Part shown: in pieces, positions 42,138 through 51,397 of the stretch
Numbering within the stretch: position 1 is the stretch's first letter
Layout: each line of letters begins with the position of its first letter
Assembly: GCF_033097365.1 (NCBI RefSeq)
Contig: NZ_AP028461.1
Location: forward strand, 12,055,501-12,119,500
DNA length: 64,000 bases
DNA from: Actinoplanes sichuanensis
GTDB taxonomy: Bacteria; Actinomycetota; Actinomycetes; Mycobacteriales; Micromonosporaceae
Reading direction: 5' to 3'
Position numbers and translations under genes: made by a program
The notes under the pieces: model-generated
Told to the model about the DNA's origin: nothing
What the model saw: the letters and a program-made list of their open reading frames with translations, nothing else
Databases searched by the model: none

Positions 42138-42535
42138 TCGCCGGTCAGGAGACCCCGCTGCACGCCAATGACGCGCCGGTGCCGGACACGTTCACCGCGC
42201 TCGTGGCGACGGTGCACGCGCTGAACATCCGGTTCCCGGACCACAACGGTCCGTTCGAACGGGTGACCCGGCTTGCTGAGGAATCCGGCGAGCTCGCCGC
42301 AGCGGTCAACCACGCCGAAGGCACCGGCATCAAGGTTGCCAAGCATGGCCCGTTCGATCCGGCGCACCTGGTCAAGGAAGTGATGGATGTGATGCGCGCC
42401 GCGGTGGGGATCGCCGCGCACTACGGCGTAGTCGACGACCTGCGCACGGCGATCACCGACCACTACCAGCGGCACGTTGCCCTGGGTTTGATCGAGGCGC
42501 CACAGCCGGGCGGAGATCAGCATGGTGACCGCTGA
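42134..42535 (+). CDS. MazG-like nucleotide pyrophosphohydrolase
   Basis: About 133 aa. The acidic helices characteristic of the all-alpha NTP pyrophosphatase fold are visible: RLAEESGELAAAV (ExxE) and VKEVMDVMRAAVG (ExxD). These enzymes cleave nucleoside triphosphates to monophosphates. In a cluster that may make nucleotide analogues, clearing analogue triphosphates would protect the producer; that is inference. It overlaps the MFS gene by 14 nt. Confidence 0.82.
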   Translation: MIAGQETPLHANDAPVPDTFTALVATVHALNIRFPDHNGPFERVTRLAEESGELAAAVNHAEGTGIKVAKHGPFDPAHLVKEVMDVMRAAVGIAAHYGVVDDLRTAITDHYQRHVALGLIEAPQPGGDQHGDR

Positions 42536-43826
42536 CCGCCGCCCGCCTGCTGGCGCCGAACTGGTGCCGACGTGGCGTGGCAGTGGCCGTCAGGTGCGGC
42601 GGCTATGGGCGGCGTACGCGATCTCGCAGGCCGGAAGCGGTATCGGCACCGGCGCGCTGCCGCTGGTGGCGATCCTGCTGCTGGATGCCTCGGACTGGCA
42701 GATCTCGCTGCTGGCCGCGGTAGCGGGGATCGCCGGCGCCGCCGCCGTAGTTCCGCTCGGGCCGTGGGTCGAGTTCCACCGCAAACGCCCCGTCATGATC
42801 GGCGCCGACCTGCTGCGCGGTGTCACCCTGCTCAGCGTCCCGGTCGCCGCCTGGGCCGGCGGGCTGACCTTCGGCCAGCTGTGTCTGGTGGCCGGCGCGC
42901 AGACGATCGGCACGATCCTGTCCTCGGCGGCCAGCACCGCCTACCTGAAGTCGTTGGTGCCCGCCGACCGGCAGGTGCTGGTCAACGCGCGGTGGGAGAG
43001 CACCATGTGGACGGCCAGCACCCTCGGCCCACCGGCAGGCGGGATGCTGGTCTCCTGGCTCGGCGCCCTCGCCGCGCTCCTGGTCAACGCGGCCAGCTTC
43101 CTGCTGTCGGCGCTCACGCTGGGACGCATCCGGCACCGTGAACCAGCACCCGCCGCCCCGGCGAACGGCCGGCACTCGCTGGCGGAGATGACCGCGGGCT
43201 GGCGGCACATCGCCGCGCACCCGCTCCTCGTCCGATTGTTCGGGCATGCCCTCATTTTCGGCGGTTGTATCGTCGCATCCACGCCGCTGATCGCCGTGCT
43301 CATGCTGCGCGACCTCGGGTTCAGCCCGGCACAGTACGGCCTCGCCCTCGGAGTGCCGTGCGCGGCCGGGATCCTCGGTTCGGTGCTCGCACCGCGGATC
43401 ATCGGCCGGGCCGGGTTGATGCCGACGCTGCTGGTCGCCGGGGCCGCCCGCTGCCTGTGGATGGCCGTGATCCCGTTCGCGCCGGCCACGACCGCCGGCC
43501 TGGGTTTGATCATCGCTGCGGACACGCTGCTGCTGTGGTGTGCCGGGGTCTTCAACCCGGCGTTCTCGACCTATCGGATGCGGGCGGTCGCCGACGGCTA
43601 CCTGGCCCGGGTGACCGCGGCGTGGGCGGTCAGCAGCAAGGTCGCCCAGCCCATCGTGATCGCGGCCGCCGGCGTGGCCGCCGCAGCGGTCGGCGCCCGA
43701 ACGGCGCTGCTCGGTCTGGCCGGTGCGCTGCTGGCCAGCACGATCGTGCTGCCCTGGCGCAGCTGGACCACCCCAGGCCCGGCCGCAGGTAGCGGGCCAG
43801 GATCAGCCACGGGGGCACGTCCGTGA
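42522..43826 (+). CDS. MFS transporter
   Basis: About 434 aa with about 12 hydrophobic segments. The ARG-like loop between helices 2 and 3 reads GPWVEFHRKRPVMIGADLLRG, typical of MFS_3 (enterobactin-exporter-like) proteins. It probably effluxes a small molecule with proton exchange. It lies between MazG and an APH-fold gene in one coupled run, fitting an export and resistance block. Confidence 0.88.
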   Translation: MVTADRRPPAGAELVPTWRGSGRQVRRLWAAYAISQAGSGIGTGALPLVAILLLDASDWQISLLAAVAGIAGAAAVVPLGPWVEFHRKRPVMIGADLLRGVTLLSVPVAAWAGGLTFGQLCLVAGAQTIGTILSSAASTAYLKSLVPADRQVLVNARWESTMWTASTLGPPAGGMLVSWLGALAALLVNAASFLLSALTLGRIRHREPAPAAPANGRHSLAEMTAGWRHIAAHPLLVRLFGHALIFGGCIVASTPLIAVLMLRDLGFSPAQYGLALGVPCAAGILGSVLAPRIIGRAGLMPTLLVAGAARCLWMAVIPFAPATTAGLGLIIAADTLLLWCAGVFNPAFSTYRMRAVADGYLARVTAAWAVSSKVAQPIVIAAAGVAAAAVGARTALLGLAGALLASTIVLPWRSWTTPGPAAGSGPGSATGARP

Positions 43827-44620
43827 GTGACCCGATGCAGCGCGGCCGGTTCGCACGCCCTCACCGGAACGGCGACACCATCGAACGCGCGATCAGTCCC
43901 GCTGCAGCCAACGTGCACGCCCTGCTCGCCCATCTCGAGCGGCAGGGTTTCACGTTGTCGCCGCGGCTGCACGCGACGACTGCCGACGGCACCCGCGAAA
44001 TCCTCGGCTACCTGCCCGGGGACAGCGGATACCCGCCGCTGGCCCTCGCGTGGCGCTCCGAGGAAACCCTGATCTCCGTCGCCGATGCGGTCCGGGATCT
44101 GCACGACGCCACCCAGGGATTCGTCGCCCCGGAACCCGAGCGCTGCCACCGGATGGAACTCGCGGTCCCCGCCGTCATCGACTGCATCGGTCACGGCGAC
44201 CTGGCGCCGTGGAACATCCTGCTCGACGGCACCCGCGTGACCGGCATCATCGACTGGGACACCGCCGGGCCCAGCAACCGCGTCTGGGACCTGGCCTACC
44301 TGGCCCACCACCTGGTGCCGTTTCATCCCACCGAGGATCTGGCCGGGTTCGGCTGGGACACCGAACCCGACCGGGCCGGCCGACTGCGGCTACTCACGGG
44401 CGCCTACGGACACGACGTCCGGGCCGAGCAGATCGTCGACTTCGCCGCCCTGCGGCTGCTGGCGATGGCCGCGCACCTCGACGACCGCATCCATGCCGCC
44501 GATCCGGCCTACACCGTGCACGCCGACGAGGACCATCCCGCCGGATACCGGCGTGCCGTCGCGTACATCCTGGCCCACCGTGCCGAGTTGCTCGGCCAGC
44601 CGCCCGCCCGCACCCGATAA
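43823..44620 (+). CDS. APH-family phosphotransferase
   Basis: About 265 aa. The catalytic loop is GHGDLAPWNILL (about 123-132) and the metal-binding Asp lies in GIIDWDTAG (about 143), as in aminoglycoside phosphotransferases. The N-lobe is short, and the nucleotide-binding Lys is not obvious. It could phosphorylate an antibiotic or an intermediate. A second APH-fold gene lies at 46087. GTGA overlap with the MFS gene. Confidence 0.82.
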   Translation: MSDPMQRGRFARPHRNGDTIERAISPAAANVHALLAHLERQGFTLSPRLHATTADGTREILGYLPGDSGYPPLALAWRSEETLISVADAVRDLHDATQGFVAPEPERCHRMELAVPAVIDCIGHGDLAPWNILLDGTRVTGIIDWDTAGPSNRVWDLAYLAHHLVPFHPTEDLAGFGWDTEPDRAGRLRLLTGAYGHDVRAEQIVDFAALRLLAMAAHLDDRIHAADPAYTVHADEDHPAGYRRAVAYILAHRAELLGQPPARTR

Positions 44621-44634
44621 AGGAGACCGCACCG

Positions 44635-45156
44635 GTGAAGCGCATCGCCATCGTCGGCAACGGCGGAGCCGGCAAAACCGTCCTGGCCAACCGGCTCGGC
44701 CCCCTGCTGGGCATCCCAGTGACCTATCTGGACGCGCTTCGCTACACCCACACCTGGACGGTGATCCCCGAAGAGGTCTACGCCGCCCGGCAGCGCGAGG
44801 TCGTCGACCGCGATCGGTGGATCATCGACGGCAACTCGTTGCTGTCGATGCCGGTGAGGATGGCAGCGGCCGACACGGTGATCATCGTCGATCCGCCGCC
44901 GCTGGTGTGCCTGTGGGGGATCCTGCGGCGGCGATGGCGCTACCGGGGCGGACGGCACCCCGACGGCGTGCATGACCGCATCACCCTTGACTTCCTCTGG
45001 TACGTGGCCCATCGGTTCCGGCGCACTCACCTGCCGCGCGTGCGGGCCTGCATCGCCGAGCACTTCCGGGGCGATCAAGTCGTGCACCTGACCAGCCATG
45101 CGCAGGCCGATCGCTACCTCGACCAGCTCACCCGCCGTACCGGCAGCCCACCATGA
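44635..45156 (+). CDS. P-loop kinase, topology-modulation/adenylate-kinase-like
   Basis: About 173 aa, GTG start with AAGGAG upstream. GNGGAGKTVLANRLG is Walker A, WIIDGNSLL the central strand with Asp, and RRRWRYRGGRHPDG an Arg-rich lid. Members annotated as topology modulation proteins or shikimate/adenylate-kinase relatives phosphorylate small substrates that are mostly unidentified. Confidence 0.78.
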   Translation: MKRIAIVGNGGAGKTVLANRLGPLLGIPVTYLDALRYTHTWTVIPEEVYAARQREVVDRDRWIIDGNSLLSMPVRMAAADTVIIVDPPPLVCLWGILRRRWRYRGGRHPDGVHDRITLDFLWYVAHRFRRTHLPRVRACIAEHFRGDQVVHLTSHAQADRYLDQLTRRTGSPP

Positions 45157-45344
45157 GCGAGTCGTCCCCTCCCTGTCGCCGGCCCTACCGCCACGGCCAT
45201 CCGCATACGCCGATCCGGGAATTGCCGGACACGTCGATATAGGCGCCCGTCGCGTACCTGCCGAGGTCCCCGGGAGCCGCGCACTGCAGGGCCTGCGCCG
45301 CTCCGACACCTTGCCGGTGCCCTGTTGATGAAGGAGAGAACACG

Positions 45345-45956
45345 TTGACTGTCCCGCACCGTCCCGAGCTAACCAGCTTGCCTCCGCAGCATCCGGTGGA
45401 TGTCTTCCTGATGTTCACCGACGGCGACCGGATTCTGCTGGCGCTACGGGAGGGCACCGGATACCGCGACGGCTGGTGGAACGTCCCGTCCGGCAAGCTG
45501 GAACACGACGAGGACGCGCTCACCGGGGTCCGGCGGGAGGCCTTCGAGGAAATCGGGGTGCGGTTCACCGGTGACGAACCCCGCTTCGCCGGCGTCGTGC
45601 ACCACCGCAACCCTGAGGGACAGGGCCGGGTCGCGCTGATCTTCGCGGCCGAGTTCGATGCGAGCCGCCACGGCGAACCGGTCAACCGCGAGCCGCACAA
45701 GTGCGCGGACATCCGCTGGTGGCCGCTCACCGACGAGCTGCCACCGAACACGGTGCCGTACACCGCCGCCGGCATCGAGGTCTGGCGCAACGGCGGGGGA
45801 CTGCAGATCAGCGGATGGCAAGAGCAAGCAGATCGTGTTCTGCCGCGTCCGGACCGTCACACCACCGCGACCGCCCTTGACCGCGATGAGCCGAAGACCG
45901 GAGACACGGCGATGACGAACGACCGCACGCGAGCGACCCCGGGCCGGGCCCAATGA
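45345..45956 (+). CDS. Nudix hydrolase
   Basis: About 203 aa, TTG start with AAGGAGAG 7 nt upstream. The Nudix box GKLEHDEDALTGVRREAFEEIGV is complete. The last 45 residues are low in structure and probably a disordered tail. The substrate is likely a nucleotide derivative. The 188-bp gap upstream shows nothing else. Confidence 0.88.
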   Translation: MTVPHRPELTSLPPQHPVDVFLMFTDGDRILLALREGTGYRDGWWNVPSGKLEHDEDALTGVRREAFEEIGVRFTGDEPRFAGVVHHRNPEGQGRVALIFAAEFDASRHGEPVNREPHKCADIRWWPLTDELPPNTVPYTAAGIEVWRNGGGLQISGWQEQADRVLPRPDRHTTATALDRDEPKTGDTAMTNDRTRATPGRAQ

Positions 45957-46086
45957 TCAGCAACGCGGGACCTGCCCGGCCCGGCCACGATGATCCCGTC
46001 CCGCTGGACGACGTTATGCCGCCGCATCAGCTTCATGCCGGTGGGATCGCGCGGGGCGGACACGGCTGGTACCGGAAGCCCCGCCG

Positions 46087-47025
46087 ATGACAGCCGTGTT
46101 TACGACCCGCCCCTCGTGGGAGACGGTGCCCGCCGGGTTGGCCCGAGCGGTCGAAGAGTGCGTCGGCAGCCCGATCGTCGCCGTCCGCGATGTGCACGGC
46201 GGCATGACCCCCGGTCCGGCTGCCGTGGTGACGTTCTGCAACGACGATGCGGTCTTCGTGAAAGCGATCAGCCAGCGGATCAACGCCCGCTCACACGAGC
46301 TCTACCAGCAGGAAGCCGCCGTCCTGTCGGTCCTGCCCACCGACGTTCCCGCCACCCGTCTCCGCAGGGTCATCAACATCGGCGACTGGATAGTGCTCGT
46401 CATGGATCCGGTTTCAGGGTCGGTCGCCGGGCCGCCCTGGACGACGACGTCGGTGGCTGCGGTGGCGAGGGCCTGCGCCGCCGTGGCGCGGGTGCCTGCC
46501 CCGGCCGGTGTGCCGCCGGTACTCGACCGGCTACCCGATCTTGAGGGCTGGACCGTGCTGGCCGCGGAGCCCGACGCGCTGACCAGCTGGGAGGCCCGTC
46601 ACGTCGAGCGGCTTGCCGCTGCGACGACAGGGTGGCGGGAGTGGACCGCCGGGCAGTGGCTGACGCACCAGGACATCCGCGCCGACAACGCGATCATCGA
46701 CCCCACCCACGGCACCGCCGTGCTCGTCGACTGGGGTTCCGGCGCCGCGGGTGCGCCGTGGCTCGATCACGCGTTGCTGGCCGCCGACGTAGTGGCGGCA
46801 GGCCATGCCGAGGGACCCGACACCGCCCGGCGGCAGGCACGGGATCTGCTGGCCGGCCAGCTCGCCGAGGCCGCCCGATTCGTGGTCGCGCAGGCCGGCA
46901 TGTGGCGCCGGAACTCGACGCTGGCCGCTCATCCCGGCATGCCCACCCACCGGCGGTGGCAACGGGCCCGCGCGGACGCCTTGCAGCCGCTCATCGAGGA
47001 CCTCCTGACCATGGTCGAACAATGA
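46087..47025 (+). CDS. APH-family phosphotransferase
   Basis: About 312 aa. The N-lobe strand AVFVKAISQ supplies the Lys, THQDIRADNAII (about 193-204) is the catalytic loop and LVDWGSGA (about 213) the metal site. It resembles aminoglycoside or choline kinase relatives of actinomycetes. Together with the APH at 43823 and the nucleotidyltransferase at 41328 it makes three antibiotic-modification-type folds within 6 kb. Confidence 0.82.
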   Translation: MTAVFTTRPSWETVPAGLARAVEECVGSPIVAVRDVHGGMTPGPAAVVTFCNDDAVFVKAISQRINARSHELYQQEAAVLSVLPTDVPATRLRRVINIGDWIVLVMDPVSGSVAGPPWTTTSVAAVARACAAVARVPAPAGVPPVLDRLPDLEGWTVLAAEPDALTSWEARHVERLAAATTGWREWTAGQWLTHQDIRADNAIIDPTHGTAVLVDWGSGAAGAPWLDHALLAADVVAAGHAEGPDTARRQARDLLAGQLAEAARFVVAQAGMWRRNSTLAAHPGMPTHRRWQRARADALQPLIEDLLTMVEQ

Positions 47026-47266
47026 CGCGCCCGGCGACCGAGCCGACACGCTCCCTGCCCTACCAGGCAAACGGAGCGAGGCATCCTCTTCTTCCCCCGT
47101 CTGATCGCGGTCGCACCGGTCCGTTCCGGGAGACCGCGCTACCGGTCCGTGCGGACCGGCAACTGGTCGCCTATAGGCCGCATCACCGATATCGGTGGCA
47201 GCGACGGCCTCTGCCGCTGACCAGGCACATCAACCCACTATCGCGACGCCTGCGAATGGAGGAGCC

Positions 47267-48391
47267 ATGACAGACCTCGATGACGCCTTCGACGCCGAAC
47301 CGGCCGAGGCATTCCACCGCCACGAGCGCTGGGGCGAGACCGTGCACCGGTCGACGCCGGAGTCGATCCGTCGTGAACTGGCCGCTCTGCAGGTGCAGCC
47401 AGGCGATCGGGTGTTGGAAGTGGGGACCGGCTCCGGCTACAGCGCTGCCCTGCTGGCCCGGTTGTGCGCGCCGGGTGGCCGGGTGACCAGTGTCGACATC
47501 AGCGATGAACTCATCCGGCGCGCCAAGGCGATCCACGCCGAGCGGGGCATCACCGGTGTCGACTTCCGCGTCGGCGACGGGCTGGCCGATGTTCCCGCCG
47601 ATGGGCCTGTCGATCGCGTGGTGGCGTGGTGTGCCCCGCCGCGGCTCTGCCGGTCGTGGACCGAGCAGGTCGTGGACGGTGGGCGGCTCGTCGCGTGCCT
47701 GCCGATCGCGACGTTGCCGTCGATCACGCTGATCGCCACCATCACCGTCACCGCCGGGCGACCTCGTATCGAGGCCGTCACCGGCGGCGGCTACGCCCAG
47801 AGCACTCCCACGGCGGTCGACGACGCCCAGACCGTCCCCGGCCGCTTCGTCGACTACTGCGACGATCAACCCGATCCGTCCTGGATCGGTATTTGCTGGC
47901 GTGCTGCTGACAACCCGCAGCACACCGGCGCCAGCAATGCCCTCCACCAACTGCTGAACCCCGGGTACACCGCCATGTACCGGCAGATGGAGCAGGACTG
48001 GCGTTCCTGGTACACCTGGACCGCCGCGCTCAGCGACCCGCAGCTGAGCGCCGTGTCGCTGCGCAACGAGATCCGCGGGCTCGGGCACACGACGCCACGC
48101 TCCGCCGCAATGATCTTGACCGATGGGGCCATCATCGCCGATCGGGAGGACTCGCCGTCGCTGTTCGCCTTACGGGCCTGGCTGGCGCGGTGGGAGCGGG
48201 ACGGCCGCCCGGTGCCCGAGTCGTTTCCCTGCACTCTCGTGCCCTACGACGGCCCCGACCTGCTGGGCTGGAACTTGCAGGTCAGCCAGGGCGGTGTGAC
48301 GTCCCGACCGGGAAACGTCGCGGGGCAAGGATTCCCCGCCGGCCCCGGTCCCGGGCAGCCAAACCATCGAGGCGGAAGGACACTGCCGTGA
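47267..48391 (+). CDS. PCMT-like SAM methyltransferase
   Basis: About 374 aa with GGAGGAG immediately upstream. VLEVGTGSGYSAALLA is motif I and TSVDISDELIRRA motif II, the protein L-isoaspartyl methyltransferase fold. The extra 170-residue C-terminal region is typical of actinomycete variants found with lanthipeptide or other natural-product genes. No precursor peptide is evident nearby. It is GTGA-coupled to a 59-aa frame. Confidence 0.82.
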   Translation: MTDLDDAFDAEPAEAFHRHERWGETVHRSTPESIRRELAALQVQPGDRVLEVGTGSGYSAALLARLCAPGGRVTSVDISDELIRRAKAIHAERGITGVDFRVGDGLADVPADGPVDRVVAWCAPPRLCRSWTEQVVDGGRLVACLPIATLPSITLIATITVTAGRPRIEAVTGGGYAQSTPTAVDDAQTVPGRFVDYCDDQPDPSWIGICWRAADNPQHTGASNALHQLLNPGYTAMYRQMEQDWRSWYTWTAALSDPQLSAVSLRNEIRGLGHTTPRSAAMILTDGAIIADREDSPSLFALRAWLARWERDGRPVPESFPCTLVPYDGPDLLGWNLQVSQGGVTSRPGNVAGQGFPAGPGPGQPNHRGGRTLP

Positions 48392-48567
48392 CCAGTCGGT
48401 ACCGCGCCATCGGCGTCGTTCACGTCGTCCGGCTGGACGCAACCAGGGCCCCCGCGGCGACCTCGATGATCCGTGCCGACCAGCCCCTGCACCTGGTCGC
48501 CACGGTGGCGCGACCGCTTCTGTTCCTACTGGGTGTTCATTTTCGTGAACGGAGGCCTTCCCCATGA
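48388..48567 (+). CDS. Small protein between PCMT-like and DUF402 genes
   Basis: A 59-codon frame from a GTG that overlaps the methyltransferase stop. Its own TGA overlaps the ATG of the DUF402 gene, so it is coupled on both sides. The C-terminal half is hydrophobic (PLLFLLGVHF). Not recognised, and it has no Cys or obvious leader-core design. It may simply maintain translational coupling. Confidence 0.4.
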   Translation: MTSRYRAIGVVHVVRLDATRAPAATSMIRADQPLHLVATVARPLLFLLGVHFRERRPSP

Positions 48568-49268
48568 CACCTGCAGTCTTCGAACCCGGTTCGACCGTCG
48601 TCCGACGCGACGTCCGCGACGGCAAAGTCTGGACCGCCGCCCCGCACCGCGTCCTCGCGGACGACGGCCACCAGCTGGTCCTCGTGACCTGGCCCGGCAC
48701 TGCCGGATACACCCTGGCCAACTGGATCAAGTCCTTGACCGGCGCCGGTCAACAGGCCCGCCAGCAGGCGGTCACCGACTTGGTCGACGGTGACTGGGAG
48801 CTCGGCCGCTGGGTCTGGCGCGACACCATCGTCGTCACCTGGATCGGCCTCGACCCCGATTTCAGCCTCCAGCACTACCAGCCCGTCGACGGCAGCCCCG
48901 GCCACTGGAAGATCAATTTCGAGCGGCCAGTGATCCGACGGCCGACCTTCCTCGATACGTGCGATCTCCTGCTCGACCTCATCACCGACCCTGGCGGCAA
49001 CACCTGGCGGTGGAAAGACGAAGCCGAGTACGAGCAGATCCGGCGGGCCGGCCTCGTCCCCGACAGCGAACATGAGCGGGTGCAGGCGGCCCGACAGCGG
49101 GCCATCGCCTTCGCCGAAGCCGGGCGTGGACCCCTCACCGAGGACTGGACGACCTGGCGGGTGCCTGCCGACCTTGCCCGACGGCGTCCTGACCACCCAC
49201 CCCTAACGCCGCGCCGGGTACGGCACCCACCCTCGCCCAGCAATCCAGCACCAGACGCTGCCCCATGA
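48564..49268 (+). CDS. DUF402 protein, FomD-like
   Basis: About 234 aa. The DUF402 pattern is present: an early FEPGSTVVRRDV, then HWKINFERPVIRRPTFLDTCDLLLDLITDP and WRWKDEAEYEQ with the acidic residues that bind metals. FomD of the fosfomycin pathway, from this family, hydrolyses a cytidylylated phosphonate; other members are nucleoside phosphatases. The tail beyond about residue 195 is Pro/Arg-rich and probably disordered. Its presence near a phosphonate cluster is suggestive only. Confidence 0.8.
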   Translation: MTPAVFEPGSTVVRRDVRDGKVWTAAPHRVLADDGHQLVLVTWPGTAGYTLANWIKSLTGAGQQARQQAVTDLVDGDWELGRWVWRDTIVVTWIGLDPDFSLQHYQPVDGSPGHWKINFERPVIRRPTFLDTCDLLLDLITDPGGNTWRWKDEAEYEQIRRAGLVPDSEHERVQAARQRAIAFAEAGRGPLTEDWTTWRVPADLARRRPDHPPLTPRRVRHPPSPSNPAPDAAP

Positions 49269-49900
49269 CAACCACCGAACATCCCCGGAAGGGACGACCA
49301 GTAGTGGACACCACGGTCGAGAGCACCTCACCAGACCGGCTGCGCGCCGACCTGGCAGCACACCTGACAGCGAAGGGCTGGACCCGCACCCCGGCAGTCG
49401 AGCGCGCCTTCCGCACCGTGCCGCGGCACCTGTTCGTACCGGACACGGTCGGCCTGGAACAGGCGTACGCGGACAAGATCGTCGCGACCAAACGCGGACC
49501 CGACGGTAAGACAACGAGTTCGGTGTCCGCCCCATGGGTGCAAGCCTTCATGCTCGCCGAGGCCGGGCTCAAGCCCGGCGCCCGGGTCCTCGAGGTCGGC
49601 TCCGGCGGCTACCAGGCAGCCCTGATCGCCGAGCTGGTCGGCCCGGACGGACTGGTCGTTACCGTCGATATCGACGCCGATATCACCGGACTCGCCCGCA
49701 CCTACCTCGACCGGGCCGGCTACCCGCACGTACAGGTGGTGCACGGTGACGGCGACCTCGGGCACCTACCCGGCGCCCCCTACGACGCGATCATCATCAC
49801 CATGGAAGCCGGCGACGTCTCGCCGTTCTGGGTTACACAACTCGCCCCCGACGGACGGATCGTCCTGCCGCTGCGGTTCCCTGTCAAGTCTTCGTGTTGA
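49265..49900 (+). pseudogene. PCMT-like methyltransferase, truncated at the 3' end
   Basis: The 211 codons begin normally (VERAFRTVPRHLFVP, SVSAPWVQAFML, VLEVGSGGYQAAL), and the frame runs through QLAPDGRIVLPLRF, then stops after six unrelated codons (PVKSSC). Relatives continue for another 150-200 residues with a substrate domain. The break near 49883 coincides with the start of sequence unlike the neighbours and with mobile-element debris, so insertion or deletion has probably removed the end. Confidence 0.7.
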
Positions 49901-50255
49901 TGCCGCCCTTTCCTGAAAGGCACGGACTGCGATGGTGGTAGGCAGCCAGGTAGCCGAGTTCCTCCGTGTTGATGACGGTGTCGGAATACGCCTGACCGAA
50001 AGGCGTAGGCCGCAAGATGGCCCCGCCGTAGTTGCAGCAAACAACGACAAGCCGTTGATCTCATCTTGGCCTTGCTCTAGGGGTCTCATCGTCGACAACG
50101 AGGTCCTGGCACACATCTGGCCGTCCCACCACAAGAACGTGCACTTCCACAGCACCCATTCTGTCGACATCGACGGCGAATTCGACGAGCTCGACACCGA
50201 CGGCTACCGGCCTCTCAGGATGGCCGAGACTCGCCCGGCGACCGATTGACCGCGC
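49901..50255. other. Unassigned stretch at the mobile-DNA junction
   Basis: Lower GC than its surroundings. Plus-strand and minus-strand frames of about 100 codons overlap here, but none has a domain I recognise. It probably belongs to degraded mobile DNA that interrupted the methyltransferase upstream. Confidence 0.4.
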
Positions 50256-50700
50256 TCAGCTGGGATCGGGCGGCCGGGTGGGCCCGAGTAGCGTGGTCAC
50301 CAGTGCCTCGATGCGGCGTTGCCGCGTCGGCTGGTGGGCGGCGTCCTCGATCGGCTGCAGGAGCTGGCGGCGCGCGGCGGGGCGGCGGCGGGTGAAGGTG
50401 TCGTATTGGGCTGTGGCGTCGAGGGCGGCCTTGACGTCGGCGGGGATCGGCACATGGTCGGGGTCGGCCGGTCGCAGCCGGCATGCCACGACGTCGCCGG
50501 CCCGGGCGCCGAGCCGGCGCTGCAGCGAGGCGCCGACGTACGTGAAAGCGCGGCGCGACGTCGGCCTTGTTGACTCCGAGGATTGCTTCCACCGTGTCGA
50601 GGTGGCCTTCGACGCGCCGGGGTGGCCGCCGCGATGACCGCTTCTTGGAGCAGGTCGTCGAGGTACAGAACGGTGTAGGTTGGGCATCGACGTGCAGGTC
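50256..50700 (-). pseudogene. YdeI/OmpD-associated-like protein remnant
   Basis: One frame carries YVGASLQRRLGARAGDVVACRL, PADVKAALDA, and LLQPIEDAAHQPTRQRRIEALV, which fits the C-terminal YdeI-type domain. The expected N-terminal continuation (VEAILGVNKADVAPRF) sits in another frame upstream of about 50560. A frameshift and loss of the N-terminus are therefore likely. Family function (bacteriocin tolerance) is poorly defined. Confidence 0.45.
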
Positions 50701-50913
50701 GTCAAACGCACCGACACCCAGCCCGGGTTCGTGCCGGTCAAGAATCGATGGATCGTCGAGCAGGTCTACGGCACCCTGATGCTGCACCGCCGCCTGGCCC
50801 GCGAATACGAGAGCCGCCCTGAATCATCGGTATCGCGAACTCTGTGGGCGTCGATGGCCGGCATGGTCCGCCGCCTGACCGGCACCAGCACCCCGACCTG
50901 GCGACACGGATAG
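50680..50913 (+). mobile_element. IS5-type transposase C-terminal fragment
   Basis: The 77 codons include VKNRWIVEQVYGTLMLHRRLAREYE and a final MAGMVRRL segment, the end of an IS5-family DDE transposase with the catalytic Glu region. Everything upstream is missing, so this is a remnant and not an active element. Confidence 0.7.
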
Positions 50914-50925
50914 GCAGGCCCGCCA

Positions 50926-51334
50926 GTGCACCTCGACACGATCCTCACCCTCATCGGCGAACGCGAGACCACCGCGACCGCCACCGCCGGGCGGGCTGCG
51001 CGAGCAGATCACCCTGCTCTCGGCCGAACTCGGCCGCATCGACCGTGAACTGGCCGACCTCGCGACTACCCGCAGCATGCTGCAACATCTCGCCGCGACC
51101 GGGTTCACCGCCGACGACCCGACCATCGTCAGTTCCGCCTACCAGCAGATCCTCGCCGTCCTCACCACCGCGACCGCCGGCATACGGGCCAAGGACGTCT
51201 GCCTCGCCCTCGACATCGAGCCCCTACCGAAACACGTCGAAGGTACCCGAGCAAGGCTGAAATGCCTGGTCAACCGCGAGGTCGTCACCGAAGAACAGCC
51301 CGGCATCTTCGCCCTGATCCAGAAACGGACCTAA
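50926..51334 (+). pseudogene. IS-associated small protein, frameshifted
   Basis: A GTG at 50926 opens VHLDTILTLIGERETTAT, which continues in a different frame from about 50990 as LREQITLLSAELGRIDREL and then YQQILAVLTT...LPKHVEGTRARLKCLVNREVV to the stop at 51334. I recall intact relatives of about 135 aa located beside actinomycete transposases. Repeated ACC-GCC codons mark the shift point. The C-terminus looks like a winged helix. Confidence 0.5.
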
Positions 51335-51397
51335 CCTCCCGGAACGTCCTCTCACCTCCCCAGCCATTACACCTCGTCAAACAACGCTCAGGGGGCA

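Noticed and set aside
47267..48567. A lanthipeptide or other RiPP system around the PCMT-like methyltransferase
   Set aside because: No lanthionine synthetase, dehydratase or convincing precursor peptide is present; the 59-aa frame lacks Cys and a leader-core layout.
49932..50249. A 105-codon plus-strand frame as a real gene
   Set aside because: No domain, no good ribosome binding site, and it lies in mobile-element debris with a competing minus-strand frame.
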